A stretch of DNA of 13,530 nucleotides from an uncultured Bacteroidales bacterium. GTDB lineage: Bacteria; Bacteroidota; Bacteroidia; Bacteroidales; Paludibacteraceae. A model generated the notes under the pieces. It saw only the letters and a program-made list of their open reading frames with translations, searched no databases and was not told where the DNA came from. Position 1 is the stretch's first letter. Every line of letters starts with the position of its first letter. Shown here in pieces: positions 1 to 6,213 of the stretch. The stretch lies in contig CALATT010000110.1 in NCBI GenBank assembly GCA_937891905.1, positions 1-13,530 of the forward strand. Reading direction: 5' to 3'. The position numbers and the translations under genes are program-made.

Positions 1-702
1 TTCTTGGTTAAGTATAATAGCATGGGGCAAGGCGGTAAGTACACTCCGCCCTCAATAGATGAGCCTTGTCCTACGGTAGCAACGCAGAACAGGCTGGGAG
101 TTGCAAAGGTGCAATTCCTCTCAAAGCAATTCGGTGGAGATCCGAACGGCAAGAGCATATCCGTTGATGAGCCATGCGGAACTATCACAACCATAGACCA
201 CCACGCGGTTGTTTCTACGCAGTTCCTGGACGCTTATTACGGAAACGGTCACGAACACTCAATAGACCTGCCAGCGCCCACCGTAACGACAGCAGATAGG
301 TTCTCTCTGGTCACGGCGGATAAGTTCATTATGAATCCGCAGTACGCTTCTGCAGGTGGCAGCATAGACAAGCCGTGCTTCACGCTGATTGCTCGCATGG
401 ATAAAATGCCGCCTTACCTCATTAGCACAGAGCAAGGCGAAATCTCAATAGTGGTGTATAGCACCGATACGCCTGCCATGAGGAAAATCAAGGAGTTTAT
501 GGCGATGTACGGTATCACGGATATTAAAATGCGTATGCTCAATGTAGGCGAGTTAAAGCGCATTATGGGATTCGGCTCTGATTACACTCTCATCGGAACG
601 CAGGCAGAGCAGAAAAAGTACATCGGCAACGCCGTTGAGGTGAATATGGCTATGGCTTTATGCTATGCGCTCTACAAGGAAATCAATCAAGCAAAAGCAT
701 AA
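1..702 (+). CDS. C5-cytosine DNA methyltransferase, C-terminal part (5'-truncated by window edge)
   Basis: This is the C-terminal part of a Dcm-type methyltransferase, which transfers a methyl group from SAM to C5 of cytosine in a specific DNA site. The frame is open from base 1, so the TTG at position 4 is not taken as a start. The N-terminal half, with the SAM-binding and PCQ catalytic motifs, lies outside the window. What is visible is a target-recognition region of four S-[IV]-D-x-P repeats, followed by a C-terminal block: a VGELKRIMGF segment, then EQKKYIGNAVEVNMA. This block corresponds to motifs IX-X, where an IGNAV segment is the family hallmark. The gene ends 3 bases before the next start, so it is probably co-transcribed. 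In a phage such an enzyme most likely protects viral DNA from host restriction. The family call is firm; the target site cannot be read from sequence. Confidence 0.88.
   Translation, partial: FLVKYNSMGQGGKYTPPSIDEPCPTVATQNRLGVAKVQFLSKQFGGDPNGKSISVDEPCGTITTIDHHAVVSTQFLDAYYGNGHEHSIDLPAPTVTTADRFSLVTADKFIMNPQYASAGGSIDKPCFTLIARMDKMPPYLISTEQGEISIVVYSTDTPAMRKIKEFMAMYGITDIKMRMLNVGELKRIMGFGSDYTLIGTQAEQKKYIGNAVEVNMAMALCYALYKEINQAKA
52..396 (+). repeat. Four degenerate target-recognition repeats within the methyltransferase
   Basis: Four copies of a unit beginning S-[IV]-D-x-P-[CA]-x-T start at nucleotides 52, 160, 259 and 361. The spacings are 108, 99 and 102 bases, or about 33-36 residues. The first three run on into a T-x-x-[DN] segment. 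They are protein-level repeats and diverged at the DNA level. Such repeats occur in the target-recognition domain of many phage cytosine methyltransferases. Confidence 0.7.
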
Positions 703-705
703 CAC

Positions 706-936
706 ATGAAAATCAAAGTACGAGTAACGCAGAACGGGAAAGAGTTGCATTGTAGTGTTCATAGCACGCAACAGCAACCAATAGCCGCGAGCAAGTGGAT
801 CGGTGTGCATGAGCGCATGCCCGATAATGACCAGCGCGTTGTTGTTAGGACGGAAGAGGGCGCTACATTCTTCCTCTCGCCAATCAACGGTGCATTCCCA
901 AAGAACATTAAAGAGTGGTACGAACTACCCAAGTAA
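706..936 (+). CDS. DUF551-like small protein
   Basis: This is a 76-residue protein. Residues 30-48 (KWIGVHERMPDNDQRVVVR) match the typical opening of DUF551 domains, a W-I-x-V-x-E-R-x-P block followed by a short beta segment. The C-terminal EWYELP also fits that family, whose members usually end in a W-x-x-L-P-type block. DUF551 proteins are small, frequent in phages and prophages, and have no established biochemical role. The start is 3 bases after the methyltransferase stop, so the two genes are probably translated from one mRNA. No membrane segment or cysteine cluster is present. Confidence 0.72.
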   Translation: MKIKVRVTQNGKELHCSVHSTQQQPIAASKWIGVHERMPDNDQRVVVRTEEGATFFLSPINGAFPKNIKEWYELPK

Positions 937-961
937 TTAACCTATAAAACAAACTACAGCA

Positions 962-1780
962 ATGGAAAAGAAAGAAAATTGCAACGCTGGCGAGCAACAA
1001 TGGCGACGCCCGCAAGATGTTAGGAAATTCCGAACATCTGACCCAAAAGAGATGTTGAACAAGTTCTTGGCAGAAAGAGTAGCCAAGAGTTGGACAGAGG
1101 ATTTCATGGACAACGACACGGGAGATGTCGTTTCGGTGGAGCGCAACGAACTGCTATTCGAGAATGGAAAGTTCCTCTCCAATGAAACGGTATCGGAGAT
1201 TATGTTCTGTATTCAAGCAGGGGATATTGAGGACGTGTTGGTATCCGAGGTAAACACGAGCCTTGAGCGCTATATCCCTGACTGCTTTAGTCCTTACGAG
1301 GTTCTCATCACTCAAGCGGGAGTAAAGTACAAGTACCTGGTGCGTGCGCAATGCGTAGAGCAAGCGATCCAAATTGCAGCTGATTACGCTACAATGTATC
1401 TCGGCTTGCAAGGCTGGTATAGCGTTAAGAAAGTAAGCGTTGTGGATTACCGAGTAATTGAGGATTCGGACGACTGCATTACAGAGGCTGAAAACGAACA
1501 GACAACCCATTTCGAGTATTTCAATGTAGGCTTGCTTGTTCGTACTTACTCCGACGGCACAGGTAAGGCAGAGCACGTGAACTACAATGTCATACTCAAG
1601 GCGCACGATGTTGGGCAAGCGAAAGACCGCGTGAGTGCTTACGCTAAAAGAAAGTTCGCGGAGATCCTCAGTCACAACCCTAATAACACTTTCGTTGTCC
1701 TCAAGGCAAAGCCTTACGATACAGACGGCGTAGTGCCAGTAGGCTATTCAGAACTCTATTTCGAGAAACATAATCAATAA
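962..1780 (+). CDS. Hypothetical phage protein with two tandem alpha/beta repeats
   Basis: I do not recognise this 272-residue protein with confidence. Residues 1-30 are charged and probably disordered. Residues 47-98 carry a D-x-D-T-G-D-V-V-S-V-E-R-N-E block that distantly recalls an N-terminal segment of Bacteroidetes RNA polymerase beta, but this is too weak to assign. Residues 112-166 and 185-250 look like two copies of one domain. Each has a beta hairpin, an alanine-rich helix (QAIQIAADYA in the first, QAKDRVSAYAKRKFAE in the second) and a closing strand with V-L/V-S-V-V-type residues. The pattern recalls DUF4494-like proteins of Bacteroidetes elements, as inference only. There is no signal peptide or transmembrane segment. 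It sits between DUF551-like and SSB-like genes with gaps of about 20-25 bases, so it is probably part of the same early operon. Confidence 0.8.
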   Translation: MEKKENCNAGEQQWRRPQDVRKFRTSDPKEMLNKFLAERVAKSWTEDFMDNDTGDVVSVERNELLFENGKFLSNETVSEIMFCIQAGDIEDVLVSEVNTSLERYIPDCFSPYEVLITQAGVKYKYLVRAQCVEQAIQIAADYATMYLGLQGWYSVKKVSVVDYRVIEDSDDCITEAENEQTTHFEYFNVGLLVRTYSDGTGKAEHVNYNVILKAHDVGQAKDRVSAYAKRKFAEILSHNPNNTFVVLKAKPYDTDGVVPVGYSELYFEKHNQ

Positions 1781-1799
1781 CAACCAAAATCAAATCATT

Positions 1800-2171
1800 A
1801 TGGCAAATTTCAGTATCAAAGTGAACTTGCTCAAACTCACAGGAGCGTTCCTAACTAATTTCAAAGGCAAGTCAGCTACCAAGCGTTGCTTAGTAATTCC
1901 AATCGATGACAGCAATCTTTTCCTTGGCGAAAAAGGATTATACCTTGACCTATCCGCGCTCGAACTCAACGAGCCAAAGTATCAAGAATCGCACTGTATC
2001 AAGCAGTCACTCCCTCAAGAGGTATTCGAGAAGATGAGCGAGGAAGAACGCAAGGCTACACCTATCATCGGTGGTATGCGCGTTATGGAGAAGAAGCAGA
2101 CCGCTATCGTTATTGATACCACATACGACGCTTCGGCAGCCGTAGATGACCCAGCCGACCTACCATTCTAA
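1800..2171 (+). CDS. Small protein with SSB-like acidic C-terminal tail (putative ssDNA-binding protein)
   Basis: This protein has 123 residues. The N-terminal 55 residues alternate beta-rich and basic stretches (INxLKLTGAFLTNFKGKSA-type, then KRCLVIPIDD), which suits a small OB-like or other beta-fold protein. The protein ends in an acidic tail, DDPADLPF, which closely resembles the DDDIPF tip of bacterial single-stranded DNA-binding proteins. That tip recruits replication and repair partners. This, and the neighbouring DNA-metabolism genes, suggest a phage ssDNA-binding or replication accessory protein. I see no clear OB-fold signature, so the function is inferred mainly from the tail. The gene is followed directly by a strong intrinsic terminator, so it is probably the last gene of its operon. 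Confidence 0.75.
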   Translation: MANFSIKVNLLKLTGAFLTNFKGKSATKRCLVIPIDDSNLFLGEKGLYLDLSALELNEPKYQESHCIKQSLPQEVFEKMSEEERKATPIIGGMRVMEKKQTAIVIDTTYDASAAVDDPADLPF

Positions 2172-2182
2172 CAACCTCACTT

Positions 2183-2234
2183 TGTCCGTTCCCAAGCCTA
2201 TCCGTGGGCAAGGGAGCGGATATTGTTTTTCTTT
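2183..2234 (+). terminator. Intrinsic (Rho-independent) terminator after the SSB-like gene
   Basis: TCCGTTCCC (2185-2193) pairs with GGGAGCGGA (2212-2220) through nine pairs, one of them G-U. An AA/AA internal loop follows, then a second stem, GCCTA (2196-2200) with TGGGC (2205-2209), closed by a TCCG tetraloop. A T-rich run (2221-2234) follows at once. GC-rich stem plus T tract just after a stop codon is the classic terminator layout. Confidence 0.75.
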
Positions 2235-2257
2235 GGCTATAAGCAACGATTTTTACT

Positions 2258-2680
2258 ATGAACAAGGAACTTACCACCCGCACCAAGAAAAGTGCGAGAA
2301 CGCAAAAACCGAAAAAAATAACACAGCCAGCAACTGATGTGTTTACGCAGCTATGTGCCAAGGAGTTTGGCGCGGAGTGCATAAAGGAACACCGCTTCTA
2401 CAAGAGCCGTCAATGGCGTTTCGACTATGCGCTGCCTAAATACAAGATCGCTCTTGAGGTAGAGGGCGGAGTGTGGACACAAGGTAGGCACGTTCGCCCA
2501 AAAGGATTTCTTGGGGACATGAACAAGTATAACACAGCCACGCTACTCGGTTGGCGCGTATTCAGAACAACCCCGTCTAAACTCCTTACGGCTCATACGC
2601 TACAACTCATAAAAAGTGCTATTTCTGGTACATTTTTACCCTCTTTTGAGCCAAAAGACGAAATAAATGCACCAAAATAG
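2258..2680 (+). CDS. PD-(D/E)XK / Vsr-DUF559-like endonuclease
   Basis: This is a 140-residue protein with a basic, lysine-rich N-terminal tail (residues 1-24). Its core resembles the small phage endonucleases of the Vsr/DUF559 type. Residues 53-56 (WRFD) supply an acidic residue after a beta strand. Residues 64-71 (IALEVEGG) form the catalytic strand with E67 and E69. R77-H78 and D87 follow, then a helix and the closing strand LGWRVFR (97-103). In phages this family is usually assigned roles in DNA repair, recombination or branch resolution. A Vsr-like role repairing T:G mismatches made by deaminated 5-methylcytosine is conceivable because a cytosine methyltransferase lies upstream, but the sequence does not prove it. 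The gene lies between a terminator and a hairpin/promoter region, and no convincing promoter of its own is visible. Confidence 0.8.
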   Translation: MNKELTTRTKKSARTQKPKKITQPATDVFTQLCAKEFGAECIKEHRFYKSRQWRFDYALPKYKIALEVEGGVWTQGRHVRPKGFLGDMNKYNTATLLGWRVFRTTPSKLLTAHTLQLIKSAISGTFLPSFEPKDEINAPK

Positions 2681-2701
2681 TGCATTTTCTTCGCGAAATG
2701 C
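2665..2701 (+). promoter_or_regulatory. Three-part competing hairpin (terminator or operator) before the SAM synthetase promoter
   Basis: AAATGCAC (2665-2672) and GTGCATTT (2680-2687) form a perfect 8-base inverted repeat with a 7-base loop. The middle arm can alternatively pair through GCATTT (2682-2687) with AAATGC (2696-2701). The endonuclease stop codon lies within the first hairpin. It may serve as a weak terminator, an operator or an attenuator-like switch. Only the pairing is seen; the role is inferred. Confidence 0.5.
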
Positions 2702-2740
2702 TTTCGTGTTTCGTATTTTTTTATTATCTTTGCACCGCAA
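2700..2740 (+). promoter_or_regulatory. Bacteroidetes-type sigma promoter for the SAM synthetase operon
   Basis: TATCTTTG at 2725-2732 matches the Bacteroidetes -7 consensus TAnnTTTG exactly and is followed by GCACCGC, a common context in Bacteroides promoters. The region upstream (2703-2713) has only TTCG and TTTCG elements, so the -33 box is weak. Transcription would start at about 2738-2742, leaving a leader of roughly 20 bases before the ATG at 2759. Confidence 0.7.
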
Positions 2741-2758
2741 TTCAAAATTTCAATTGTT

Positions 2759-3781
2759 ATGATTCATTTTTCAGAGTATGTTTCGCTCGGACACCCCGAC
2801 AAGATTGCTGACTACATCTCGCAATACTTGTTAGATCGTTACATCGAGCAAGACCCCGACACCCGCTATGCTGTTGAGGTACAAATCAAAGATTATCAAG
2901 TAAACCTCGCTGGAGAGGTATCATCTAAATGCAAGTTCACACCTGCCCAGATTCAAGAGTATGTGCGCGCTGCCGTTAATGACATCGGCTACACTCGCAA
3001 GTACATGGAGAAGTGGGGAGCGGAGAACACGATCTGCGGCGACCTATTAGAGGTAAACTCCCTCATCTCGCAACAATCACCCGACATCGCAAAAGGCTTG
3101 AGTGGCTGGGGCGACCAAGGTATTTTCTTCGGTTGCTGCCATTACATCAAGGAGACTTGCGGCATGCCACTCGACCACACTATCGCAAAACGCTTGTGCA
3201 AGCAGCTATTCGATAGCGGCATTGGTGGTCTTGACATCAAAACGCAAGTGATTATGGACGACAACAAGATTCTCAAGGTCATTGTTGCTATTCCGCTCGT
3301 TAAAACGCATGTTGATGTAGTCAAGAACTTTGTGCGCAAGGTACTACCAGGCAAGTACGAACTTATCGTGAACGGAACTGGAACCTATGTACAACACTCT
3401 ACCATTGCCGACTGCGGTACAACAGGTCGCAAATTGGCTGTGGACTTCTACGGTGGAAACTGCCTCATCGGTGGCGGATCTCCTTGGACAAAGGACGCTT
3501 CCAAAGCAGATTTGACCCTCAATCTCGCGGCTCGTAAACTCGCGAAGAACTACGCATTGCAGAACAAGTGCGACACCTATGTATCACTCGCTTGCTGTAT
3601 CGGAAAGCAGGAGGTAGATGTTTGTATCAAAGACGGTGCAGGAAATGTTCTGCTGGAGGGAAAACACAATATAGACCCACGCGAATTGCGCAAAACATAC
3701 GGACTTGACAAGCCTATTTACGCTTCAATGTGCAAATGGGGATTATTCGGGGAGTATCAGCAAGACAAGGCATGGGAATAA
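2759..3781 (+). CDS. metK: S-adenosylmethionine synthetase (methionine adenosyltransferase)
   Basis: This enzyme makes SAM from methionine and ATP in the cytoplasm. The family motifs are all visible in order: SLGHPDKIADYIS (9-21) with the catalytic H12, D14 and K15; QQSPDIAKGL (105-114); GDQGIFFG (118-125); DCGTTGRK (218-225); the phosphate-binding loop GGGSPWTKDASKAD (238-251); and a C-terminal KWGLFGEYQQDKAWE (326-340) resembling the closing segment of bacterial MetK. At 340 residues it is shorter than the usual ~380-400, but no key motif is missing. It is the first gene after a Bacteroidetes-type promoter. A SAM synthetase inside a phage genome is uncommon. Nearby SAM users are the cytosine methyltransferase upstream and the radical SAM enzyme downstream, so its likely job is to raise the SAM supply for viral DNA modification. 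The function call is firm; the purpose is inferred. Confidence 0.93.
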   Translation: MIHFSEYVSLGHPDKIADYISQYLLDRYIEQDPDTRYAVEVQIKDYQVNLAGEVSSKCKFTPAQIQEYVRAAVNDIGYTRKYMEKWGAENTICGDLLEVNSLISQQSPDIAKGLSGWGDQGIFFGCCHYIKETCGMPLDHTIAKRLCKQLFDSGIGGLDIKTQVIMDDNKILKVIVAIPLVKTHVDVVKNFVRKVLPGKYELIVNGTGTYVQHSTIADCGTTGRKLAVDFYGGNCLIGGGSPWTKDASKADLTLNLAARKLAKNYALQNKCDTYVSLACCIGKQEVDVCIKDGAGNVLLEGKHNIDPRELRKTYGLDKPIYASMCKWGLFGEYQQDKAWE

Positions 3782-3807
3782 TAAACACCTAAAATTCAGT
3801 AAGTTAT

Positions 3808-4581
3808 ATGAAAACGGAAAAAGTAAAACTTTCGCAGGTGAAAGTAAACAAAGCCAATCCGCGCACCATACGCGAGGCAAAATTGAACCTTTTGGTAGAG
3901 CGTTTGCTCGTATTCCCAAAGATGATTGCTATCCGTCCCGTGGTTGTGGATAACAAAATGGTAGTGCTGGGCGGTAACATGCGTGTCACGGCTCTCAACC
4001 GTATTGCGGGCATGACCTTTGAGCAGTTGGCGAACATCATCGGCAAGACCAAGAACTACCAACGGCTAACACAAGGCGAGAAAGAGCAGTTGCTTTCTAC
4101 ATGGCAAGAGTGGCTCGAAAAGCCTACTGTGGATATTGTCAAGGCTTCCGAACTGACCGAGGCAGAGAAGAAAGAGTTTATCATCGCGGACAACGCTTCA
4201 TTCGGTGAATGGGATTACGATAAACTCGCTAACGAGTGTGACACAAGCGACCTCAACTCATGGGGCGTAGATGTATGGCAACCCGAGCCACCTATGCCAC
4301 AAAGTAGCGGAAGCGCTGCAAGTCCCTCTAACGCTGCCGAGTTGGCTGGCATTGAGAACCAAGACGCGGCTTTCGATTCAACCAATTTGCCACCCGAACT
4401 ACAAGGGCAAGACATCAACCCCGATGAGCTGCCAAAGATTACAGGCGACAACGAGACGGCTATGGAGCGCGTGATAATCGTGTACCCTAAAGACCGTGCA
4501 GCAGAACTCGCCCAACTGATTGGCTTGGGTGCTATTGACAAGGTGGTGTATAACATTGATGAGATTATTCCGTCCGTGTAA
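3808..4581 (+). CDS. ParB-like nuclease/CTPase-fold domain protein
   Basis: This is a 257-residue protein. Its N-terminal domain (about residues 5-100) has the ParB/Srx fold motifs: NPRT at 17-20, the strand RPVVVDNKMVVLGG (43-56) and the signature GGNMRVTAL (55-63), which replaces the GxHRxxA of classical ParB. Residues 118-170 (ASELTEAEKKEFIIADNASFGEWDYDKLANE, then LNSWGVDVW) are typical of ParB-like proteins found next to DNA-modification genes in phages and mobile elements. Residues 171-220 are low complexity and probably a linker. The C-terminal 40 residues form a small alpha/beta unit. It is probably not a partition protein. Its ATG overlaps nothing upstream, but its TAA shares a base with the next start (TAATG), coupling it to the transferase-like gene. 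A role in targeting or regulating the modification enzymes is plausible but unproven. Confidence 0.82.
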   Translation: MKTEKVKLSQVKVNKANPRTIREAKLNLLVERLLVFPKMIAIRPVVVDNKMVVLGGNMRVTALNRIAGMTFEQLANIIGKTKNYQRLTQGEKEQLLSTWQEWLEKPTVDIVKASELTEAEKKEFIIADNASFGEWDYDKLANECDTSDLNSWGVDVWQPEPPMPQSSGSAASPSNAAELAGIENQDAAFDSTNLPPELQGQDINPDELPKITGDNETAMERVIIVYPKDRAAELAQLIGLGAIDKVVYNIDEIIPSV

Positions 4582-5264
4582 TGACCTATCAAGAGTACAT
4601 ACGATACCACCTACAAGGCGACGCTGGCGTAGAGGAGCGAATGATTGCTTCCCTATGCCAGCATTACGCTTTGAATGAGTGGGACGCTTTTCGCCTCATC
4701 TATTACTACACGATGACCTACCATATCCCCTCTGCCTTGAGCATGTTGCTGGACGGAGAGCGCGATATGAAGCGGCTAAAGTTCCGCACCGATCGTAGGT
4801 ATGTGCGCTGTAACGGTGCGTACAAAAGACTGCTGGAAGAACTTAATCAAGACAAGTTCCGTAGGCTGTGCGCTTGCAAGACCACGACTGAAGCCTACAG
4901 AGAGGTGCGCTCGTGGTTCTTCTTCGGGAGATACGCCGCCTACCTGTTCCTTGAGGTATTCATTCACGTGTTCCCTGTTGGCAAGATATGGCTTGATGAC
5001 CTTATTCCCGATTGGGAGCCTAACGAGAATTACACGAGAGGCGCGATGTCTTTGGCTCTAAGCAACGAACCTAACGCGCTTAATAAATTCCTCAACCAAG
5101 TGCGCAACGACACGGGAGACAATGTTTTTTCCATTGAAACAAGCCTTTGTGCTGTGGCAAAGTTCTCCAAGGGTACGCGCTGGAACGGATTCTACACCGA
5201 GCGCATGCTCAATGAGGCGATAGCAAGCAAGTATGCAGGAATCATTTATAACCTTGTGAGATGA
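4581..5264 (+). CDS. Putative amino acid:DNA transferase (AADT / aGPT-Pplase-like), thymidine hypermodification
   Basis: This is a mostly helical 227-residue protein without membrane segments. Two blocks recall the alpha-glutamyl/putrescinyl-thymine pyrophosphorylase-like (AADT) group. One is the aromatic segment SWFFFGRYAAYLFLE (111-125). The other is a C-terminal block starting IETSLCAVAKFSKG (185-198) and ending WNGFYTER (201-208), an E-x-x-L-C ... G-x-Y-x-[DE]-R pattern. Characterised AADTs join a free amino acid to 5-phosphomethyl-dU in DNA, displacing the phosphate placed by a DNA kinase. The next gene is a P-loop kinase that overlaps it by ATGA, the expected partner, and an acetyltransferase and a radical SAM enzyme follow. 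The assignment rests on remembered family patterns and on context, not on a search. A divergent helical DNA-binding protein is the main alternative. Confidence 0.62.
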   Translation: MTYQEYIRYHLQGDAGVEERMIASLCQHYALNEWDAFRLIYYYTMTYHIPSALSMLLDGERDMKRLKFRTDRRYVRCNGAYKRLLEELNQDKFRRLCACKTTTEAYREVRSWFFFGRYAAYLFLEVFIHVFPVGKIWLDDLIPDWEPNENYTRGAMSLALSNEPNALNKFLNQVRNDTGDNVFSIETSLCAVAKFSKGTRWNGFYTERMLNEAIASKYAGIIYNLVR

Positions 5265-5812
5265 AAACATGTGTATTCATAACAGGCACTAACTGCGTTG
5301 GTAAGACCACTATCGCAAAGAAGTTGCAAGAGTACTTTGGTGGTATTCGAGAAACAACCAAGGACACTACATACTGCAATGATAGCAGGGCTTGCTTTGC
5401 AGGGATCTATCGGGACGGACTGAAACACGGCGGCGTGGACGCTCTCAATCAAACAAAGTCGCTCGCTGGCATTGTGCAGAAAGGATTGCAGACCTGCGAT
5501 GTTGTCTTTTGCGAGGGGTCATACCTTGATACTTTCGGGCAGAACCTGCTCAACGCTATCTTCGCGGGACAAGCGCAACTCTATGTGTACTTGCATTGCA
5601 ATAGCACCACGCTTGCGAAGCGTAACGCAGAACGTGCGAATAAACAGACAATCATGGGGGGGGTATTGGGTAGAATGATAAATAGGCAAAATCGGACTTT
5701 CCTTGCCGCTCAAAAATACGCGTCAATAGGTGTGCCTGTATTGTCATTTGATACCGACAAGACCACGCCTGATGAGATAGTAAGGACGATTCTGCAACAC
5801 TTGGGACTATGA
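5261..5812 (+). CDS. P-loop kinase, putative 5-hydroxymethyluracil DNA kinase
   Basis: This is a 183-residue P-loop kinase of the nucleotide kinase-like class. The Walker A motif is GTNCVGKT (9-16) with K15. A Walker B-like strand, VVFCEGS, lies at 81-87. A basic lid region (RNAERANKQ, 121-129) follows, and the C-terminus ends in the VPVLSFDTDK (158-167) strand common to small kinases. In thymidine hypermodification, a kinase of this type phosphorylates 5-hydroxymethyl-dU within DNA to activate it for the amino acid transferase. The neighbouring AADT-like gene supports this role over a free nucleotide kinase. Start and stop overlap both neighbours (ATGA at each end). A run of eight G bases encodes M132-G133-G134. 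One G more or one fewer leads to a stop within seven codons, removing about 45 C-terminal residues. Confidence 0.75.
   Translation: MKTCVFITGTNCVGKTTIAKKLQEYFGGIRETTKDTTYCNDSRACFAGIYRDGLKHGGVDALNQTKSLAGIVQKGLQTCDVVFCEGSYLDTFGQNLLNAIFAGQAQLYVYLHCNSTTLAKRNAERANKQTIMGGVLGRMINRQNRTFLAAQKYASIGVPVLSFDTDKTTPDEIVRTILQHLGL
5656..5663 (+). repeat. G8 homopolymer tract inside the kinase gene
   Basis: Eight consecutive G bases run from the G of an in-frame ATG at 5654 into two glycine codons. With eight, the kinase frame is intact to 5812. With nine, the frame reads into TAG at once (M-G-G-G-I-G-stop). With seven, it ends as M-G-G-Y-W-V-E-stop. Such tracts are typical slipped-strand hot spots. Confidence 0.85.
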
Positions 5813-6213
5813 GCGAGCAACTGAAATTATACAAGGGCTTTGACTATGCCGCCTTGAAAGATATTGCCAAGAACGCCAACAACCAGCAGATTATCCGCGA
5901 TGTGGAGTACGGCAAGCTGCTTAATCATGTCAGCCCTACGAACATGTACTGCGAGCGCATAAACGATATGGCGTTCATCATCGGGCAAGTGCAAAAAGAG
6001 CGCTTTCGTATCATCGGTATGGGTACGAAAGAAGCACACAAGCGGAAAGGGCTTGCAGGCTACCTGCTCAAAAGATGTATTCAGTTCTCCAAGGAGCGAG
6101 GATTGAAGAAGATAGCAACACGGAGTAAATCGGGCGCAGACTTCTACTGCAAACGCGGCTTCGATGTTGTCGGAATGAGGGGGGGGGGGTTACTTATTAG
6201 AACTATCAATTGA
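5809..6213 (+). CDS. GNAT-family acetyltransferase in the DNA modification cluster
   Basis: This is a 134-residue GNAT-type protein, a family that transfers an acyl group from acyl-CoA to an amine. The acetyl-CoA-binding motif A region is seen as FRIIGMGTKEAHKRKGLAG (66-84), a beta strand, then K-x-x-G-x-A-G and helix LLKRCIQFSKERG (86-98). Residues 106-118 (SKSGADFYCKRGF) are the usual motif B, A-x-x-F-Y-x-x-x-G-F. Acetyltransferases that tailor amino acid-modified thymidine occur in known hypermodification clusters, which fits the neighbours. The extreme C-terminus is doubtful because it is read through a run of eleven G bases. As given it ends GGGLLIRTIN. With one G fewer it would end GGGYLLELSIETK, a more typical last GNAT strand, with a TAA at 6221-6223. 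The start overlaps the kinase stop (ATGA). Confidence 0.8.
   Translation: MSEQLKLYKGFDYAALKDIAKNANNQQIIRDVEYGKLLNHVSPTNMYCERINDMAFIIGQVQKERFRIIGMGTKEAHKRKGLAGYLLKRCIQFSKERGLKKIATRSKSGADFYCKRGFDVVGMRGGGLLIRTIN
6179..6189 (+). repeat. G11 homopolymer tract near the 3' end of the acetyltransferase gene
   Basis: Eleven consecutive G bases encode part of an Arg-Gly-Gly-Gly run. The length decides the C-terminus. Eleven gives the LLIRTIN ending with its stop at 6211. Ten gives YLLELSIETK with its stop at 6221. Twelve gives an early TAG at 6198 (window numbering of the present bases). Confidence 0.9.

Noticed and set aside
4..6. TTG as the start of the first gene
   Set aside because: The frame is open to base 1, and a methyltransferase needs its N-terminal catalytic half, so the gene begins outside the window.
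1154..1675. Reverse-strand 173-residue open frame
   Set aside because: It lies wholly inside the two-repeat protein gene on the + strand, has no recognisable motifs and would break the collinear operon. It is an antisense shadow.
2228..2235. TTTCTTTG as a promoter -7 element for the endonuclease gene
   Set aside because: It differs from TAnnTTTG at the key A, lacks a -33 box and coincides with the T tract of the terminator hairpin.
4215..4610. Reverse-strand 131-residue open frame over the ParB-like C-terminus
   Set aside because: It overlaps the + strand gene and its junction. Its low-complexity serine-rich product mirrors the linker codons.
5261..5812. Thymidylate or other free nucleotide kinase
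   Set aside because: It is possible on the Walker motifs alone, but the sequence lacks an obvious thymidylate kinase DR-[YF/H] motif. The overlap with an AADT-like gene favours a DNA kinase.
6179..6189. G11 tract as a programmed frameshift fusing the acetyltransferase to the radical SAM enzyme
   Set aside because: Both shifted frames meet stops (6198-6200 or 6221-6223) before joining the radical SAM frame, so no fusion protein can form.
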